From: Paracyclopina nana
Taxonomy: Eukaryota > Arthropoda > Copepoda > Cyclopoida > Cyclopettidae
Direction: 5' to 3'
Assembly (NCBI GenBank): GCA_019096065.1
Contig: JAGUCH010000001.1
Coordinates: forward strand, 13,454,001-13,518,000
DNA length: 64,000 bases
Under the pieces are notes generated by a model, which saw only the letters and a program-made list of their open reading frames with translations, searched no databases and was not told the origin of the DNA. Each line of letters starts with the position of its first letter. The first letter of the stretch is position 1. Shown piece after piece: positions 13,135 to 26,872 of this stretch. A program made the translations under genes and the position numbers.

Positions 13135-16100
13135 ATGGAAGAGTCGTCCAAAAGTGGCATCAAACTTCGCAAACGGAACAAATCCATCAAGGACTCCGCC
13201 AAGCTGGTAAGCAATCATCAATGTCTTTGTTTTTTATTTGCCTGCGTCAAAAATTAGCTCAATTTCGGCGAAGACATTTTTAAGTAACGAAGATATTTTT
13301 GCAGGTCTTGGAGAGCATTCCCCAGATCCCAATTCACGTGACCGAAATCAAAAAGCTCATTCTGAAAGATAACCCAGGATCGACAGTCGAGTCCAATCTA
13401 GACGATGAAAGACTCTTGTCCATTCTCACGAATGGATCATGCGGACGAAATCCCACCTTCTTCAAAGCCTACGGCCACGAGGATGTGTTCGGGCTCAGAG
13501 CGGCCATTCCGGAAGGCTGCTCCACTCTTGAGGTCATGGAGGATGTGCCCAAGCTGGAGGCTGATGAGCTGGAAGAGCAGAAGACGACTGAAACAAACGT
13601 GCTTTATGTGAGGCTACCTGAAGGTCATCCCGTTATCACAGCTTCTTCAGAGCAGCCTCCTACACCACCCGAACTCAGTATTGAAGAGGCCATTGAGCAA
13701 GCAGAGATCATCTTCGACGAGGATGATCAGCAGGAAGAAGCGCAGGAAGAGCCTAGTGTCAAAGCTGAGGAGGAGAGCTGCCCTGCCAAAAGTGTTACAG
13801 ACCCTGTGAAAGTGGACACTGATGCCACTCCTTCAAGCTCGGCGGCCTCCAAAAGAACCAGCCCGCGGATAAGCCCGCGACTTGCGGCAGCTGCCAAGGC
13901 TGAAAAAGTGACCAATGGCTTTGACGATTACAATCCCGACATGGATGTCATCGAGGCCAAGGAAGGCAAAGATATTGGCAGTGACGAAGTTAAAAGCAGC
14001 CATCACAATTTAAGACCGAAAAGGTCGCTGAGACACGTTCAGGCACTAAAGCAGCAGGCGAAAAGAAGAAAGCGAAACACTTCGCTAGCATCTGCCACGT
14101 CTACTGGATCTCCCCAAAGAGTGAGCACCTCGGCTATCAAGAAGTCCACATTTACTTCCAATGGAGATATTGAAATCCATTACAAACCCTCTCAATTGTC
14201 AGAATTCCATACGATGAAAGACGTGCTCAGTTCCATAACCGGCTTCTCCATGTCGAAGCTGAAGAAAAAGATGCCTAAGAAGTTGACAGTGTCGGCAGCC
14301 ATCCAGATGGCAGCGGAGGGAAGCATTGACCTTGAATCTCCGGACTCGATTTTAACTCAAGTCAATTTGAGGTCATTGCTGAACAAGTCCACCTTCTTGA
14401 AGCTGCCTCCCGAGTACCAATTCAAGCTGATGCAATTGCTGCCAGAGGCCGACAGATGTGGGGGCAAGTTGAGCCACTCCAGCTTAAACAATGAGTTCTT
14501 CGCCAAAAGCTGCCTCGAGTGGAAGGAAAGGTTAATCCATGGCGACTTCAGCCCCGAAAACATGGCTCGGGCCAAGGCAGACATTGAGAAAGATAAGCAG
14601 AAAAGTGATCCCTGGAAAATCAAACATTTCGAGCCTATATGGGGCATCAAAGCAAATTTCTCTCTTCTCAAAGAAGAAGAAGAAGAAGACATTCATGGAA
14701 GCGATGATGTGAAAAGGTTCACCACACTCAAGTCGTCGAGGAGGAAGCTTGAAGTGGTGGATTTGGCAACAAGTGACGACGATGAGGAGCAACCTCTGCT
14801 GAAGAGGAGAAGGTCTGGTAAAAGCAAACCCCTTGATGACGAGGAGATGGATTCGAAAACATTCGAAGCTGTCACTTCCCTCATACTGAATGAAGATGGT
14901 GATCAGGCAGATGGGCAACAATCTGAAGGTGAGCATGCATACTTTTTCTCTTGGATTCCAAGAACTCCAAATCTCGTTAGAAAAGCTAAAAATATTTCAA
15001 ATCTACTGCCCACGCGATCACCACATCTTCTCTCTTTCTCCTCCTCAGTCATTGAAGAAACTGTGATTGAAGAACCTGTGAACATACTGGAGGAGCCAGA
15101 GGAGCATTTTAGCATTGACGAAGATGACCAATTTTCTGTACCTTCACCAGCCATCGTGACACCTCCCACCCATCCCTCGACGCCTCTCCCTCCCAACATC
15201 TCATTGCCAACCGAGCCCTTGCCCTTGTCAACCATCACTGAATCTACGAGTACCAGCCTTGTCATCACTGCTGCGGCCTCTCCTGCCTCTGTGAGGTCAG
15301 TCAGAGGAAATTCCATCACATTCTCCTCCTCGAGGTCGCCCTCGCCGGCTTATTCCAACCCACTGTCCATGGCTAGCTCGACCAATACGTTAGACATGGA
15401 CACCATGGACAGTTCCGACGCAGTGACTAAAGAGTCTTCCAACTTTGGCCTCAAAATACCCATATCCGAGGTCGATACTTCCGTGTTACCAAAGACCTTT
15501 CCACCCAAGCCCAGTGGGTCGAATGTCAATAGGACGAACCCCACTGCCAATATCAACAAGACAAGAGCTCCAAGAGGGGACGTCAACATTGAGCGATCAA
15601 TGGAAATCGTGAGAGCTGCAGTTGAAAAGGCTGCCACTCCTCAAAACATTCAGGTAATCTTCCCGAAACGTGCCTTTCCTGCAACCGCATTATTCAAATT
15701 ATGTACCACTATTTTAGGTGGATGCTCAGCAGAATGTGATACGAGCCGCTCCTATTTTGACCTCGGCGGCAGCTACCCCTATGATTATACGGCCTCAGGC
15801 CGCTGCACAACAGACCCAAACTGTCACCAGCGCTGTTTTGGTGACAACACCGGATGGCAAAACTATTCTGGCTCACCCTACGGGTCAACTTTTGCAGCAG
15901 ATTCGACCTAACGTCCCGGCCGTTACTTCCAATGTGAGGCTAAGGCCTATCAACGTAGCTCCTACTGTTGTGGTAGCAGCACGTCCTCACCAGCAGCAGC
16001 CTCAAGGAAGGCCTCTTCAGCAAGTTTGTTTTGTTCAAGGACAGCGACCAGTATTCAGAATGCCTACTGCTACCTCTGGGGCTTCTTCGACTGTTGTCTT

Positions 16101-17594
16101 CGACGCAAACCAACTCTCGACCCTTTTGGTAATTACTGAATTCAATTTTTTAATATTTACCAGAACATGTCAGCATATGAGACTATCTTAGGCTGATGGC
16201 AATAAGAAGATATTAGTGAAGAAAATTTCGCCCTCGCCGTCACCATCCCCGACGTCAATGGCATCAGTAGTGGTGACCTCTTCTATGGCCATACCCACTA
16301 CCGCGACCAGGCTGATTCAAATAGGGGGGCCTGTGGCCTCAACGATCGCAGCAAGTCGCTTTATCCGACCAACTTCGGTCGTTTCGCAGCCTCAACTTTT
16401 GGTTCGCACCACTCAAGTGAGGCCTGCTACAACGACCCAAATTGTGAGGACGATTTCCTCCAACAACTCGCAACAGTTGGTGTGGCCTAGTCAGCCTTTA
16501 TCCACGAATCAGCTGCAGGATTTGTTCCAGAGGCCAAGGCCTCCAGTCGTCACGACTCCCAGGATTCAAGGGCCAATTGTGCGAACGATTTTGATTCCTG
16601 GCGGTCACCAACAGCCTCGTACGATGGTGCTTCAGCAGCCTCAGATCAACACACCGCTGCCCAGCATCCAATTGCCATCTGAACCAGTCCCCATCAGCCC
16701 TCAGGTAAATGTTGTGGCTTGTCTGCGAGTGGATTCGAGCATTTTAATTTATTATTTTGGTTGTAGGAAATTGAAAGGCTTCAACAGCAGCCTTCTCCGG
16801 GAAGAGATATGGGCAGAAACGATGGCCAATTCAGCCAACAACAGCAAAACCACCCACAAATACACATTCCTGAGCAACACGAAAACAAAGTGATCTCTAG
16901 CACCAAGTTAATTCTGATTCAACATCCCAATGGTCAGCTGTTGGCAGTTCCTGCCTCTCAATTCGGCAACGTGGGCAATTTGGGTGTCAAAATCCCCCCG
17001 AGGGCCTCGAGCGCTCCTCCAACTGAGCCCATCAAATCGTGGCCTCATCCAACCAGACCAGCCAGTGTTGATGCGGTGGGAATAATGAAGGTTAACAACA
17101 ACTCTCCCAAGACCCCGCCCCCTTTAAGCGTTGCAGCCACGCCCCCAATGCCCACGTTGGAACCGAACGAGTCATTGTCCATCAGAGCTTCCATCGATTC
17201 GTCATCAGATGTTGAAAAGCCTGACCTTACCGAAGAGGTGGTGAGCAATGGTCACTCCAACGAGGTGGAGCAAAACGAGAACGAGAAACCTGAGGAGCCT
17301 GCGGATCCGATTCCAGTCAGCCTTGCTCCAAATGTCATGACTGTCAAGCTGAACCCAGGCTCTTCAACATCTTCGAAGCAACAGTTGAACAATGGTAGCA
17401 AAGGAGGCTCCAAAGTGATGCTGAAGTCTTATGGGGTCCCACTCTTGCCGAAACCTCCTTCAATTCCTGATAAAGGCCAGAATCCAATGGCTTGCAACGT
17501 CAAGGCTATGGTAGCTTGCAAGCAGTGTGGGAAATTTTGTCATAACGATTGCATTAGTCCTTCTAATGTTTGCGTTTCATGTTTAATAAGGTGA
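13135..17594 (+). CDS. Asx: Additional sex combs (ASXL family)
   Basis: Chromatin protein that binds and activates the H2A deubiquitinase Calypso/BAP1 in the Polycomb PR-DUB complex. Six exons: 13135-13206, 13305-14928, 15049-15653, 15718-16128, 16192-16704, 16767-17594 (TGA), giving 1350 aa. All junctions keep frame. The N-terminal HARE-HTH (about residues 20-90) starts [18 protein letters not shown] across intron 1. The DEUBAD domain (about 365-475) has [29 protein letters not shown] and the NEF motif in [11 protein letters not shown] long Ser/Pro/Gln-rich middle follows, with [15 protein letters not shown]. The C-terminal PHD-like finger (about 1317-1350) has [19 protein letters not shown] and ends at Arg. 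The start ATG at 13135 opens a 24-codon first exon. The 120-bp intron at 14929 is stop-free and a multiple of three, so its retention would also be translatable. Confidence 0.95.
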
Positions 17595-18776
17595 ACAGAA
17601 CTATTAAATCTCCCGTCCATATTATTTTAAAGATGGTTCTTATTCCTCATTTGATTCGCGCAAAGTATTCTTTTTTGAAAACCACAAAACCTAGCTTGTT
17701 TGAGAAAATCTCAGGCCATGACATTTAAAAGAAAGTAATTATTACTCATACGTGAAACTGGAACCAAACGAGGACCGATCGAAGCGAAGATTTTTTAGAC
17801 TAGCTGTCCTTAGAAACGTAGCAAGCATGCTACATCGATGGGATCTTAAATTGCAATTCTATAAAAGAAGATTTTCCATGGCCTCTTGGAGATGTCAACC
17901 ATTTTTCCTGGATGGAAGAATTCCGTTCGGAGGAAGTTTGCCATTTTTGAGTATATGCATCTTGATAGTAGGAGCAACCAACTTTCTTCGTGGTTTTCAC
18001 TCCTGCTGCATGTGAACCAGCCGCTTAGGTGAATTCCGAAGCTGGCCTGGAAAATCTTTCTTGCCGACACGACTGGCTGGTTGCCCAGCAGGATCCACTC
18101 CATCTGCCAGGCTGATCCTTTTTCCCTAGACGAGAGCACTGTCCGGAACAATCATAAAGACTTCATCTGTCCAAAAGCCGTGGAAAACTTGATAACATTT
18201 AACAAATGGGATTTTGAGCGCATGAAATAGAGATGTGATGGCTGCTTAAAGGTCTCCTCGAAAACTTTCTTTGAAGTAGTAACGCGAATGAGCCTTCAAA
18301 TATGCGCTGATTTTGAACGTGCGCGCAGGAAAAACGCGCGTCATGAGAGTGCGATTTTACTTCAAAGCATTAGTGCTTTAAGGACTGCTGAAGACCCCAA
18401 AGTCTCAAAAGATCAGCATCACAAGATAAAAATTGGCCTTCCAAAACAGAGCATTACCAGCTGACTAAAAATTACCACCATATTGTCAACTTCTGAGGAA
18501 AAAAACTCAAGATCCTTATAATGGTGCTGTGAAATGTATGAAGGCCTACTGCTTCAAGAGTGCTCGTAAAGTGTCCTTGATCTATATCATCAGCAAAGAA
18601 AACAACCGTTTTCCTTTCTTTTACCTTCACAAACCCACAAGAAAATGAATCATAAGTTGTGTTTCAAAAGTTGAGAGCCACCAAAGCAGCCAAATTTACT
18701 ACTTAGATGTGCCATGTCCCGCTGCCATTCATCACAGCTCTGAGATCAATTCAGCAGTGAAAACATAAAAACCAAA
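17595..18776. other. Asx-chitin synthase intergenic, nothing recognised
   Basis: An ATTAAA lies about 9 nt past the Asx stop (17603-17608), which is very close for a poly(A) signal. The rest is AT-rich and contains only short open frames without domain signal. The chitin synthase promoter should lie toward the right end. Confidence 0.45.
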
Positions 18777-21700
18777 ATGAAAGGAGAACCTATTTACGGG
18801 GTAGGTTTGAAACATCTTATTGAATTACTATTATTTACTGCTCTCATTGCATATTCAATTGGATTTTTTTTCGAAAAATTCAATTTGCCTTTTCCTTTCT
18901 TTTTTATCTGGAACCCTGAATTTTTTGCATTGATTCATGCATTTTGAGGAAAGAAGAGTTTGCAGCAGACAAATAAGTGATTAAAAATCATCGCTGAGCT
19001 GTTGGTTGTTTTTCCATAGCATTGATTGTAAGGGAAGGGAAACGTTTACCTCAAGTGGCCAGGACTGTTGCATAGGCGCGTTGAAATCTTCATTTTCTTT
19101 AGCCCGAGGTGAAAAGACAACAGATGTTTCACAGCATAAGAAATGGCAAACAACTGGCAACAAGCATTAGAAAACAAATCAAACATTTTAATTTTTTTTA
19201 AAGTTATTATAAAATCAATTTACCCAGTGTGTTAGCAAAAATCTTCGTGATTTCACACACGGTTTTCAAAATTCGTGAGAAATCTACAAGTCAAAATCAT
19301 TTCGCACGTTTTTATTACCTCAATGAAAGTCAAACCATCAGCATTGTGGAAATGTGCGTTTTTCATAATTATAACGCATTTATTGTATTTTATTTTTGCA
19401 ACATCAGTATCGGTTACTTTAGCATCGGCTGAGGAATGCTCTTCAAAATAATTATAGCAGTTTTCCCTTAAGGGTTTATTGCCATTAATTGGGTTCTGCA
19501 AATTGTTTTGACCAATTCTCCAAAGCAATAATATAATTCGAATTACTTTACTATTTCAGCGGACGGGTCCAAGTGACTTGTATTCAAGGCCTCCTCGAAA
19601 TCCTCTCATTGAAAACCGAGGGCTGCAAGATGATCTGGAACCTGAATTTACAGATGACGAGACATCCCCCTTAACTGAGCCCATCTACAACTGTGGCAGG
19701 TAAACAATGATTTACTTTTACAATCCTTCTAATTTCGTTAGCTTTTATCAATTATTTTGCGTCAACATTTGCTAATAGTAAGGATAATTCCAGGCAGGGT
19801 AACGAACTTAGGAATTGAAAAACAGTTAATTATATTCTAGTGAGTCTCACATTGCCGAGCTTTGTTCTAGTAAACTTAGGTAACATACCTACTTGAATTT
19901 AGAAACATTATTTATTATCCTTAAAAAGCAATTCTGAATCTGGGCTAAATATTTATTTTGTTAATTATAAATGTTTTAGTTGAGAAATTGTTATGGTTCC
20001 TCGCAATTCTTGGTAAAATGATTGCACCATCATGCTCCGCATTGCACAGAATCCCCTCATTTTTTTATGCTTGGTTCAAGGTTGCAAATGCAATGCGAGC
20101 TTTCCCACAAGCTCGCTACCCCACCCACTTTGAAAAGAACTTGCTCTTGTCAAAAACTCTGACATATCAAGCAAAAGATTAGCATTAAGAATACGCTTAA
20201 GGAAAGTTAAGCTGAAATATCTAATTTTCGCTATAATCCGTAAATGCTTCCGTAAACTTTTCCTCAGAATATTTGCATTATTCTGCAATCTATTACCGGG
20301 TTGAAATTGGCGGAGTACCTCAACCGCAAATTCTTATTTAAATTAGTGATAAATCTTTAAACGCTGCAAAATAAAACTCTAAATAAAATTAAAGCAACAA
20401 AATCAATCATTTTAACATTTTTAAAATATTATTCCAAACGAGTTCAGAAAAAATACAAAGCCTTGAATTTGTGAAAGCGGCGGGTGCCTTAAGTAATCTC
20501 AATAAAAAAAAATTATTTCAGAGCTTTGCTTAAAATTTTTACCCAACATATTTGTAAAGCAGTGGGCTTGTAGAGAAAATGAAAGTGAATTCGAGCGCGG
20601 AAGCGAGCAAAATATTTATCTACAAACTTTTGATGACGCAATGCGCGCCGCGCAAAAATGAAAAACCAAAAACTATCCAATTCTTCCCAGAAATGCTTTT
20701 AGAAGATAAGCTTTGAGCGAGTGAAAAGAAAATGTTACAGTTTTTTCCCTAATTTATTGAAACATAGGGTACAAGGTATCTCTTCGTTTTTTCTAGCACG
20801 CGGAGCTATATGGAAACCAAAGGATGGGACGTTTTCCGTGTCCTTCCACCTGAACAAGATTCAAGTTCAGAGGCAATGAATAAGAGATGTATGGCCATCA
20901 CTGTCCGAATTCTTAAAGTGATAGCATATGCGGTGTGCTTTTGTGTTGTCCTTGGTGGATCCGTGATTAGCAAGGCAACCATTTTATTCATGACATCACA
21001 AATCAAGCCCAACAAGAAAATCCTGCATTGCAACAAGGATTTGGAGAGGGACAAGCAATATGTGGCAGAAGTGTCTAACGCTGAGCAAGTGGCATGGATT
21101 TGGTGTGTGCTTGCAGCCTTCCTGATTCCAGAACTTGGCACTCTCTTCAGATCAGCTAGAATTTGCATCTTTAAATCAGCAAGAAGATGCACATTTTCTG
21201 ACTTCAGCATAGTCTTCTTTTTTGAGGCGCTACACGTTATTGGACTTGCTTTACTGGTTTTTGTGGTATTGCCTGAGCTAGATGTTGTAAAGGGAGCCAT
21301 GCTTACAAACTGTGTTGCCTTTATTCCAGCAGTATTTGGTAAAAACACAAATTCAATTCCTCCTTTGTTACCATTTCTTTAAAGTATTGTTTCTTTGGCA
21401 AAAGACTCCTATTTTAAAAATTGGATAGAATTATCAGCTCTAATTTCCTTTTTTGTCTTATTTTAGGGCTAATGTCCAGAAACAACAAGGAATCCAAGCG
21501 ACTCATCAAAATAATTGTTGATTTGGTTGCAATTGGAGCGCAGGCGACAGGGTTTTTCATTTGGCCCATTGTCGAAATAGGTAGAGGTCACAACAAAACC
21601 TGGACTGTTCCAATAGCCATACTACTGACTTCAGCTGGATGGTGGGAAAATTATGTTGACAGGAGATCACCCATAGGAGCCATAAAAAACCTTGGAAAGC

Positions 21701-24700
21701 TTAAAGATAGGCTGAAGAAAACAAGATATTTTACCTACTCATTTATTTCAGCTCTGAAGATTCTAATCTTCTTTGCTTGTATGCTTTTGTTCTTACACTT
21801 AAATGGAGTGACAATTGGAAACCTTTTCAGCCTGTTTCCTTCAGCATTCAGCTCCCATCCCATCAATGTAACTCAAGTCAATCACTTTGGTAGCACGAGT
21901 TTTGGACAAGAAGCAGTCTTACCTGACTTACCCATTGGCCCTGGCTTTCTTCAAGAGTTAATTGAAATAAGATCGCATGGTGCTACTCCTATCTATGTCT
22001 TATTGATTCACGCTGCTGCATCATACTTGGCCTACATTATTGGAAAATTTGCGTGCAAAATTGTGATTCAAGGCTTTAGCTTTGCCTTTCCAGTTACCCT
22101 GACAGTACCACTTGCAGTCACAATGCTTATCTCTGCCTGTGGATTGAGGAATGAAGATCCTTGCATATTCAGAGACACCATTCCAGACTATCTATATTGG
22201 GAATGTCCCACTGGTGATTTTGTGAATGACTTTATTTCCAACCAACATGCTTGGATTTGGATTGTGTGGCTGCTGAGTCAAACTTGGATTGGCATTCACA
22301 TTTTTATGCCCCATTGTGAGAGACTTGCTCCAACAGAAAAACTCTTTGTTACACCAATGTACAGCTCATTATTGATTGATCAGTCTCTTTGCTTAAACAG
22401 AAGAAGGGATGATGAGGGAGAAGTCAAAACTGAAGAGCTAGAGCTGGACAGGTATTAGAAAACTATTTGATTATATTGATGATTGCATTCATTAGTGAGT
22501 GATTTCAGGATTGGAATGGATGAAAATGATATCTCCCAATACTATGAAACAATATCTATCCATACAGATTCAAGCCAGACCAATGCTACAAAGACAAAGA
22601 CATCTGATTCAATCACAAGAATTTACGCTTGTGCAACCATGTGGCATGAGACAAAAAGTGAGATGATGGAGATGCTGAAGTCCCTCTTTAGGATGGATGA
22701 GGATCAGTCTGCAAGAAGGGTTGCCCAGAAGTATCTGAAAGTTGTGGATGCTGATTACTATGAGTTTGAAAGTACGTAACCAATTCTGCTTTTTTTTCCC
22801 TTCCTCAATTGCCTGTTTTTAGCTCACATTTACTTTGATGATGCATTTGAGATAAGTGATATATGTGATGATTGGATGCAAGTCAACAGCTTTGTTAGAA
22901 CTTTCATAAGATGTGTAGATGAGGCAGGATCATATGTTCACCAAACAAACATCAGACTTAGACCTCCCAAAAAAGTCCCTACACCTTATGGAGGCAGGCT
23001 TGTCTACACTCTTCCTGGAAAAACAAAAATGTTTGTCCATTTAAAGGTAAATTTGGTCACATGTAAAAGTTTCCAATTCAGCAATCATATTTTTGGCCCT
23101 TAGGATAAATCTAAGATTAGGCACAAGAAAAGGTGGTCACAATGCATGTACATGTACTACTTACTTGGCCACAGATTGATGGAGTTACCCATAAGTGTGG
23201 ACAGAAAAGAAGTCTTGGCTGAAAACACATACATATTGACCCTAGATGGTGATATAGACTTTCAACCACCTGCAGTAAGTCTATTGGTAGATCTTATGAA
23301 AAAGAACAAAAACCTTGGGGCAGCTTGTGGCCGAATCCACCCTGTCGGTAGTGGGCCTATGGTTTGGTATCAACTGTTTGAGTATGCTATTGGCCATTGG
23401 TTGCAAAAAGCCACTGAACATATGATTGGATGTGTCATGTGTAGCCCTGGGTGCTTTAGTTTATTCAGAGCTAAATCACTGATGGATGATAATGTTATGA
23501 GAAGATATACTACAAAATCAGAAGAGCCCCTGCACTATGTTCAATATGATCAAGGAGAGGATAGATGGCTTTGTACACTACTACTTCAAAGGGGATACCG
23601 GGTAGAGTATTCTGCAGCTAGTGATGCCTATACCCATTGCCCAGAAGGTTTTAATGAGTTTTTCAATCAAAGGCGCAGATGGGTGCCTTCTACAATAGCC
23701 AACATTTTTGACTTACTTCTGAGCTACAAGGCAACTGTTAAAATCAATGACAACATTTCGCTTCCATACATTTCTTACCAAGTGATGCTAATGGTTGGAA
23801 CTGTTATTGGCCCTGGTACCATTTTCCTTATGTTAGTTGGAGCTTTTGTGGCAGCATTTAGAATATCGAATTGGGTGTCATTTTATTACAATTTGATTCC
23901 AATTGTTGTTTACACAGCAACATGCCTTTTGGCTAAACCAAAATGGCAGCTAGCCTTGTCTGGAATTTTGTCAACCTTCTATGCTTTAGTCATGATGGCA
24001 GTCATTGTTGGAACAGCTCTTCAATTGGGTGAAGATGGAATAGGATCACCTTCGGCAATTTTCTTGATTTCATTGTCTGGTTCGTTCTTTATTGCTGCCA
24101 CTCTTCACCCTCAAGAGTTTTGGTGCATTGTACCTGGCCTGATTTACCTACTGTGCATCCCTTCGATGTACTTGTTGCTTATCATCTATTCCATCACCAA
24201 TTTAAATGTGGTATCATGGGGTACTAGAGAAGTTGCAGTCAAGAAAACCAAAAAAGAACTTGCTGATGAAAGAAAAGCAGCTGAATCTGCCAACAAAAGA
24301 GCAAAGAAGGATGGAGTATGGGGACTTTTATTAGGAGGACAAGATCATGGAGGAGAGGAGGGAGGCATAGACTTTTCTCTTGGAAATGTATTTAGGATAA
24401 TGTTATTCACTCAAAAGAAGGAAAATAATCAAGAGAGAGAGCAACTAATGAGAATTGCAGACTCTCTGGACACATTATCAAAAAGGCTTGACCACATTGA
24501 AGGAGTTATTGACCCTCACACAATCAAGCAAAGAAGGAAATCTTCTAGAATGTCAGCTCGAGGAGAATTTGCAGCTGGTTTGGCAACATCAGAGGCTGGA
24601 GAAGCCATGAATATAGACTCAGATGAAGATAATAGCCAAAACCTTGAGCCTAAAGAAGAGAGGGATGATCTTATAAATCCTTTTTGGATAGAAGATAGAG

Positions 24701-25980
24701 ATGTTGGAAGGGGAGAAGTGGATCACTTGTCAGGCGTAGAAATACAATTTTGGTCAGATTTGATTGAGAAGTACTTACATCCCATTGATGCAGATAAGCA
24801 AAAAGAAGTAAGAACAGCTAAAAATTTAAAAATGATTATGTTCTACTCAGCATATTACATTTTTAGGCTCAAATTCACCAAGGATTGACAGAATTGAGGA
24901 ACAAGTCGGTTTTCTTTTTCAGTGTATTTAATGCACTATTTGTTTTGATCGTGTTTATGTTGACTCTTCATAAAGATACTTTGTACATTGACTGGCCATT
25001 TGGTGTCAAGGAAAACATAACCATTACTGAAGATGAGCAGGTAACACTCTTAACAATTTTAATGCAAGAGTACCTCAAATGGCAATTTTTCTAGGTCATA
25101 ATTACAAAAGAGTACCTTCACTTGGAACCAATTGGAATAGTTTTGGTATTCTTCTTCTTTGCCATTATCCTAATCCAATTTATTGCTATGCTATTCCATC
25201 GAATGGGCACTATTGCCCACATTTTGGCTTCAACAGAACTGCATTGTTGCTCAAAGAAAGATGAGTTCCTATCTGATGAAGCACTCATAGAGAAGAACGC
25301 AGTGGAGATAGTAAAACAGATGCAAAAACTGAGGGGTATTGATGGTGAATATGAGAGTGAGTCATCATCCAGTAACCGCCTAGCTCATAGGAGAACTATA
25401 CATATGCTCGAAAAGAACAGACAAAAAAAACGAGCCATAGGCACTTTAGATGTTGCTTTCAAAAAGAGGTTCTTTGCACTCTCAGGAGCAGGTCAAGATC
25501 CAGCCCTTGAAGGAAAAGCTTCACGTAAGTACAATTGCTTCAAAATTAATGGAGTGGTATGGCTAAAATTGAATAATTTCAGAAACGCCTATTCTTGGTG
25601 GCAGTAAAATGCCAATGAGAAGAGAGACCTTAAAAGCACTTGAACAGAGGCGTGATCATGTGGTGTCAGAGAGAAAGCAAAGCAAGATGTTGACTCTGGG
25701 AGCATCAAATCCAATCAACAACAACAAGGAAAAGCACAGGTCAGCTGCAAAGATTACTGGAGAAACAGTTAACAAAATCTTTGCTGGGGGAGTTGATAAT
25801 GTGGCCTTGGACAGGGGAAACCATTCATCAAATACGGATGATGAAGCATCCTCAACCACTCGTCATTCTGTTCGCTCTGAGCTACACCAGCTTGCAATCT
25901 CCACAGGTATAACCTGGAAGGATCGTAACCATCTGATGTCTTCAGATCAATTGTCAAGCAGCACAACTTCCAAAATGTAA
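18777..25980 (+). CDS. kkv: chitin synthase (kkv / class A type)
   Basis: Processive plasma-membrane GT2 enzyme that polymerises UDP-GlcNAc into chitin for cuticle. Exons: 18777-18800 (tentative, 8 codons), 19560-19699, 20797-21338, 21467-22451, 22509-22771, 22823-23046, 23104-24807, 24867-25040, 25095-25524, 25583-25980 (TAA), about 1627 aa. All junctions from 19560 on are phase-checked. N-terminal multispan membrane domain; catalytic domain with CATMWHE, YYEFETHIYFDDAFEISD, LDGDIDFQPPAV (about 770), EDRWL (about 878) and QRRRW (about 915). A C-terminal membrane cluster and SWGTREV (about 1098) follow. A charged, probably coiled-coil stretch (KELADERKAAESANKRAKK) after it favours class A over midgut class B. 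Further membrane spans lie in exons 8-9. The first exon rests only on an ATG with context ACCAAAATG, a donor GGG before GTAGGT and matching phase. Confidence 0.95.
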
Positions 25981-26039
25981 AATCTGTGATGAAATAATGT
26001 ATTGATAGCTTACTTTTACCTCTTTCTATCACAAATTGG

Positions 26040-26045
26040 AATAAA
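26040..26045 (+). terminator. chitin synthase poly(A) signal
   Basis: AATAAA 59 nt after the chitin synthase stop codon. This is good position and sequence for the 3' end of that transcript. Confidence 0.65.
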
Positions 26046-26872
26046 TGAAAAATATTACTGTATGAAGCTTGCTGGAATTTTCTTAGTACTTTGACACTTG
26101 AATGAACATAAGATAACTTTGAGTAAAAAAATTGCCAACCATGAACCAAATATACCTCGTAACTTGGGTAGTACTATTTCATACAATCAAAAGATGGCTG
26201 TAGCCAAGATGATCTATAATATAAGGTGACATACTAGCTGAGCTTCACTTCTATGAGCTGTCAGACTATACTGTGGTACCCCGTCTGACGAAAAAAATTG
26301 AACACTGTGAATGTTATCAATATTAACAATTTCATTTTTTGCCAGAGTTTCACAGAAAACACCAAAATAGAGAGCTTTTGAGAAGTAAAAAAAATCTGGC
26401 AACACTGACTTCAAAACAAAATAGTTTCAGCAAAAATTAGCCACATTGGATTTAAAGGAGTAGATGAGAAAAGTAGCAAAGATGCTGATAGTAGCCCTTC
26501 CTGTTTTTAAAGTCTGGGCTGGAAAATTCAATGTTATTGAAGTTAAAGTTGATTATATTATAAATTGATAATCATATCCAAGCTAAAAATGCATTTTAAA
26601 ATGAAAAATTCTTAGGGAATAATATTAGAAATCATTAGCTCCAGCATCTGCATTACTTTCTACTTTAGTTCCCTCTTTTAGTGATAGCAGCGCCGCCGCA
26701 GTTATGACGAACAGATTTCGTGATTTTATGTCTTTTTGTTCCGTCAAGAATAGCCTTACGAGATGGGGCTGGCTGTAGCTTTAAGAGCATTTTGAATGAC
26801 TGGACTGTAAAAAATATACAAAACTTACTTAAATATGCCTCTTCATGAAGAACAAGAGTTGTGCTGTTAGTC
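26046..26872. other. convergent 3' region, chitin synthase / channel
   Basis: Contains 3' untranslated sequence of both converging genes and the repeat copy at 26207-26412. The minus-strand open frame 26665-26883 is not a supported exon, because joining it would need a 24-nt intron. It may be 3' untranslated sequence or, in another frame, an alternative tail of the channel. Confidence 0.5.
26207..26412 (+). repeat. dispersed repeat, copy 2
   Basis: Second copy of the repeat at 358-555, in the same orientation. Shared blocks are GATGATCTATAAT, TAAGGTGAC, TCTGACGAAAAAA, GAGTTTCAC and AGAAGTAAAAA. It lies between the 3' ends of chitin synthase and the DEG/ENaC gene. Confidence 0.6.
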
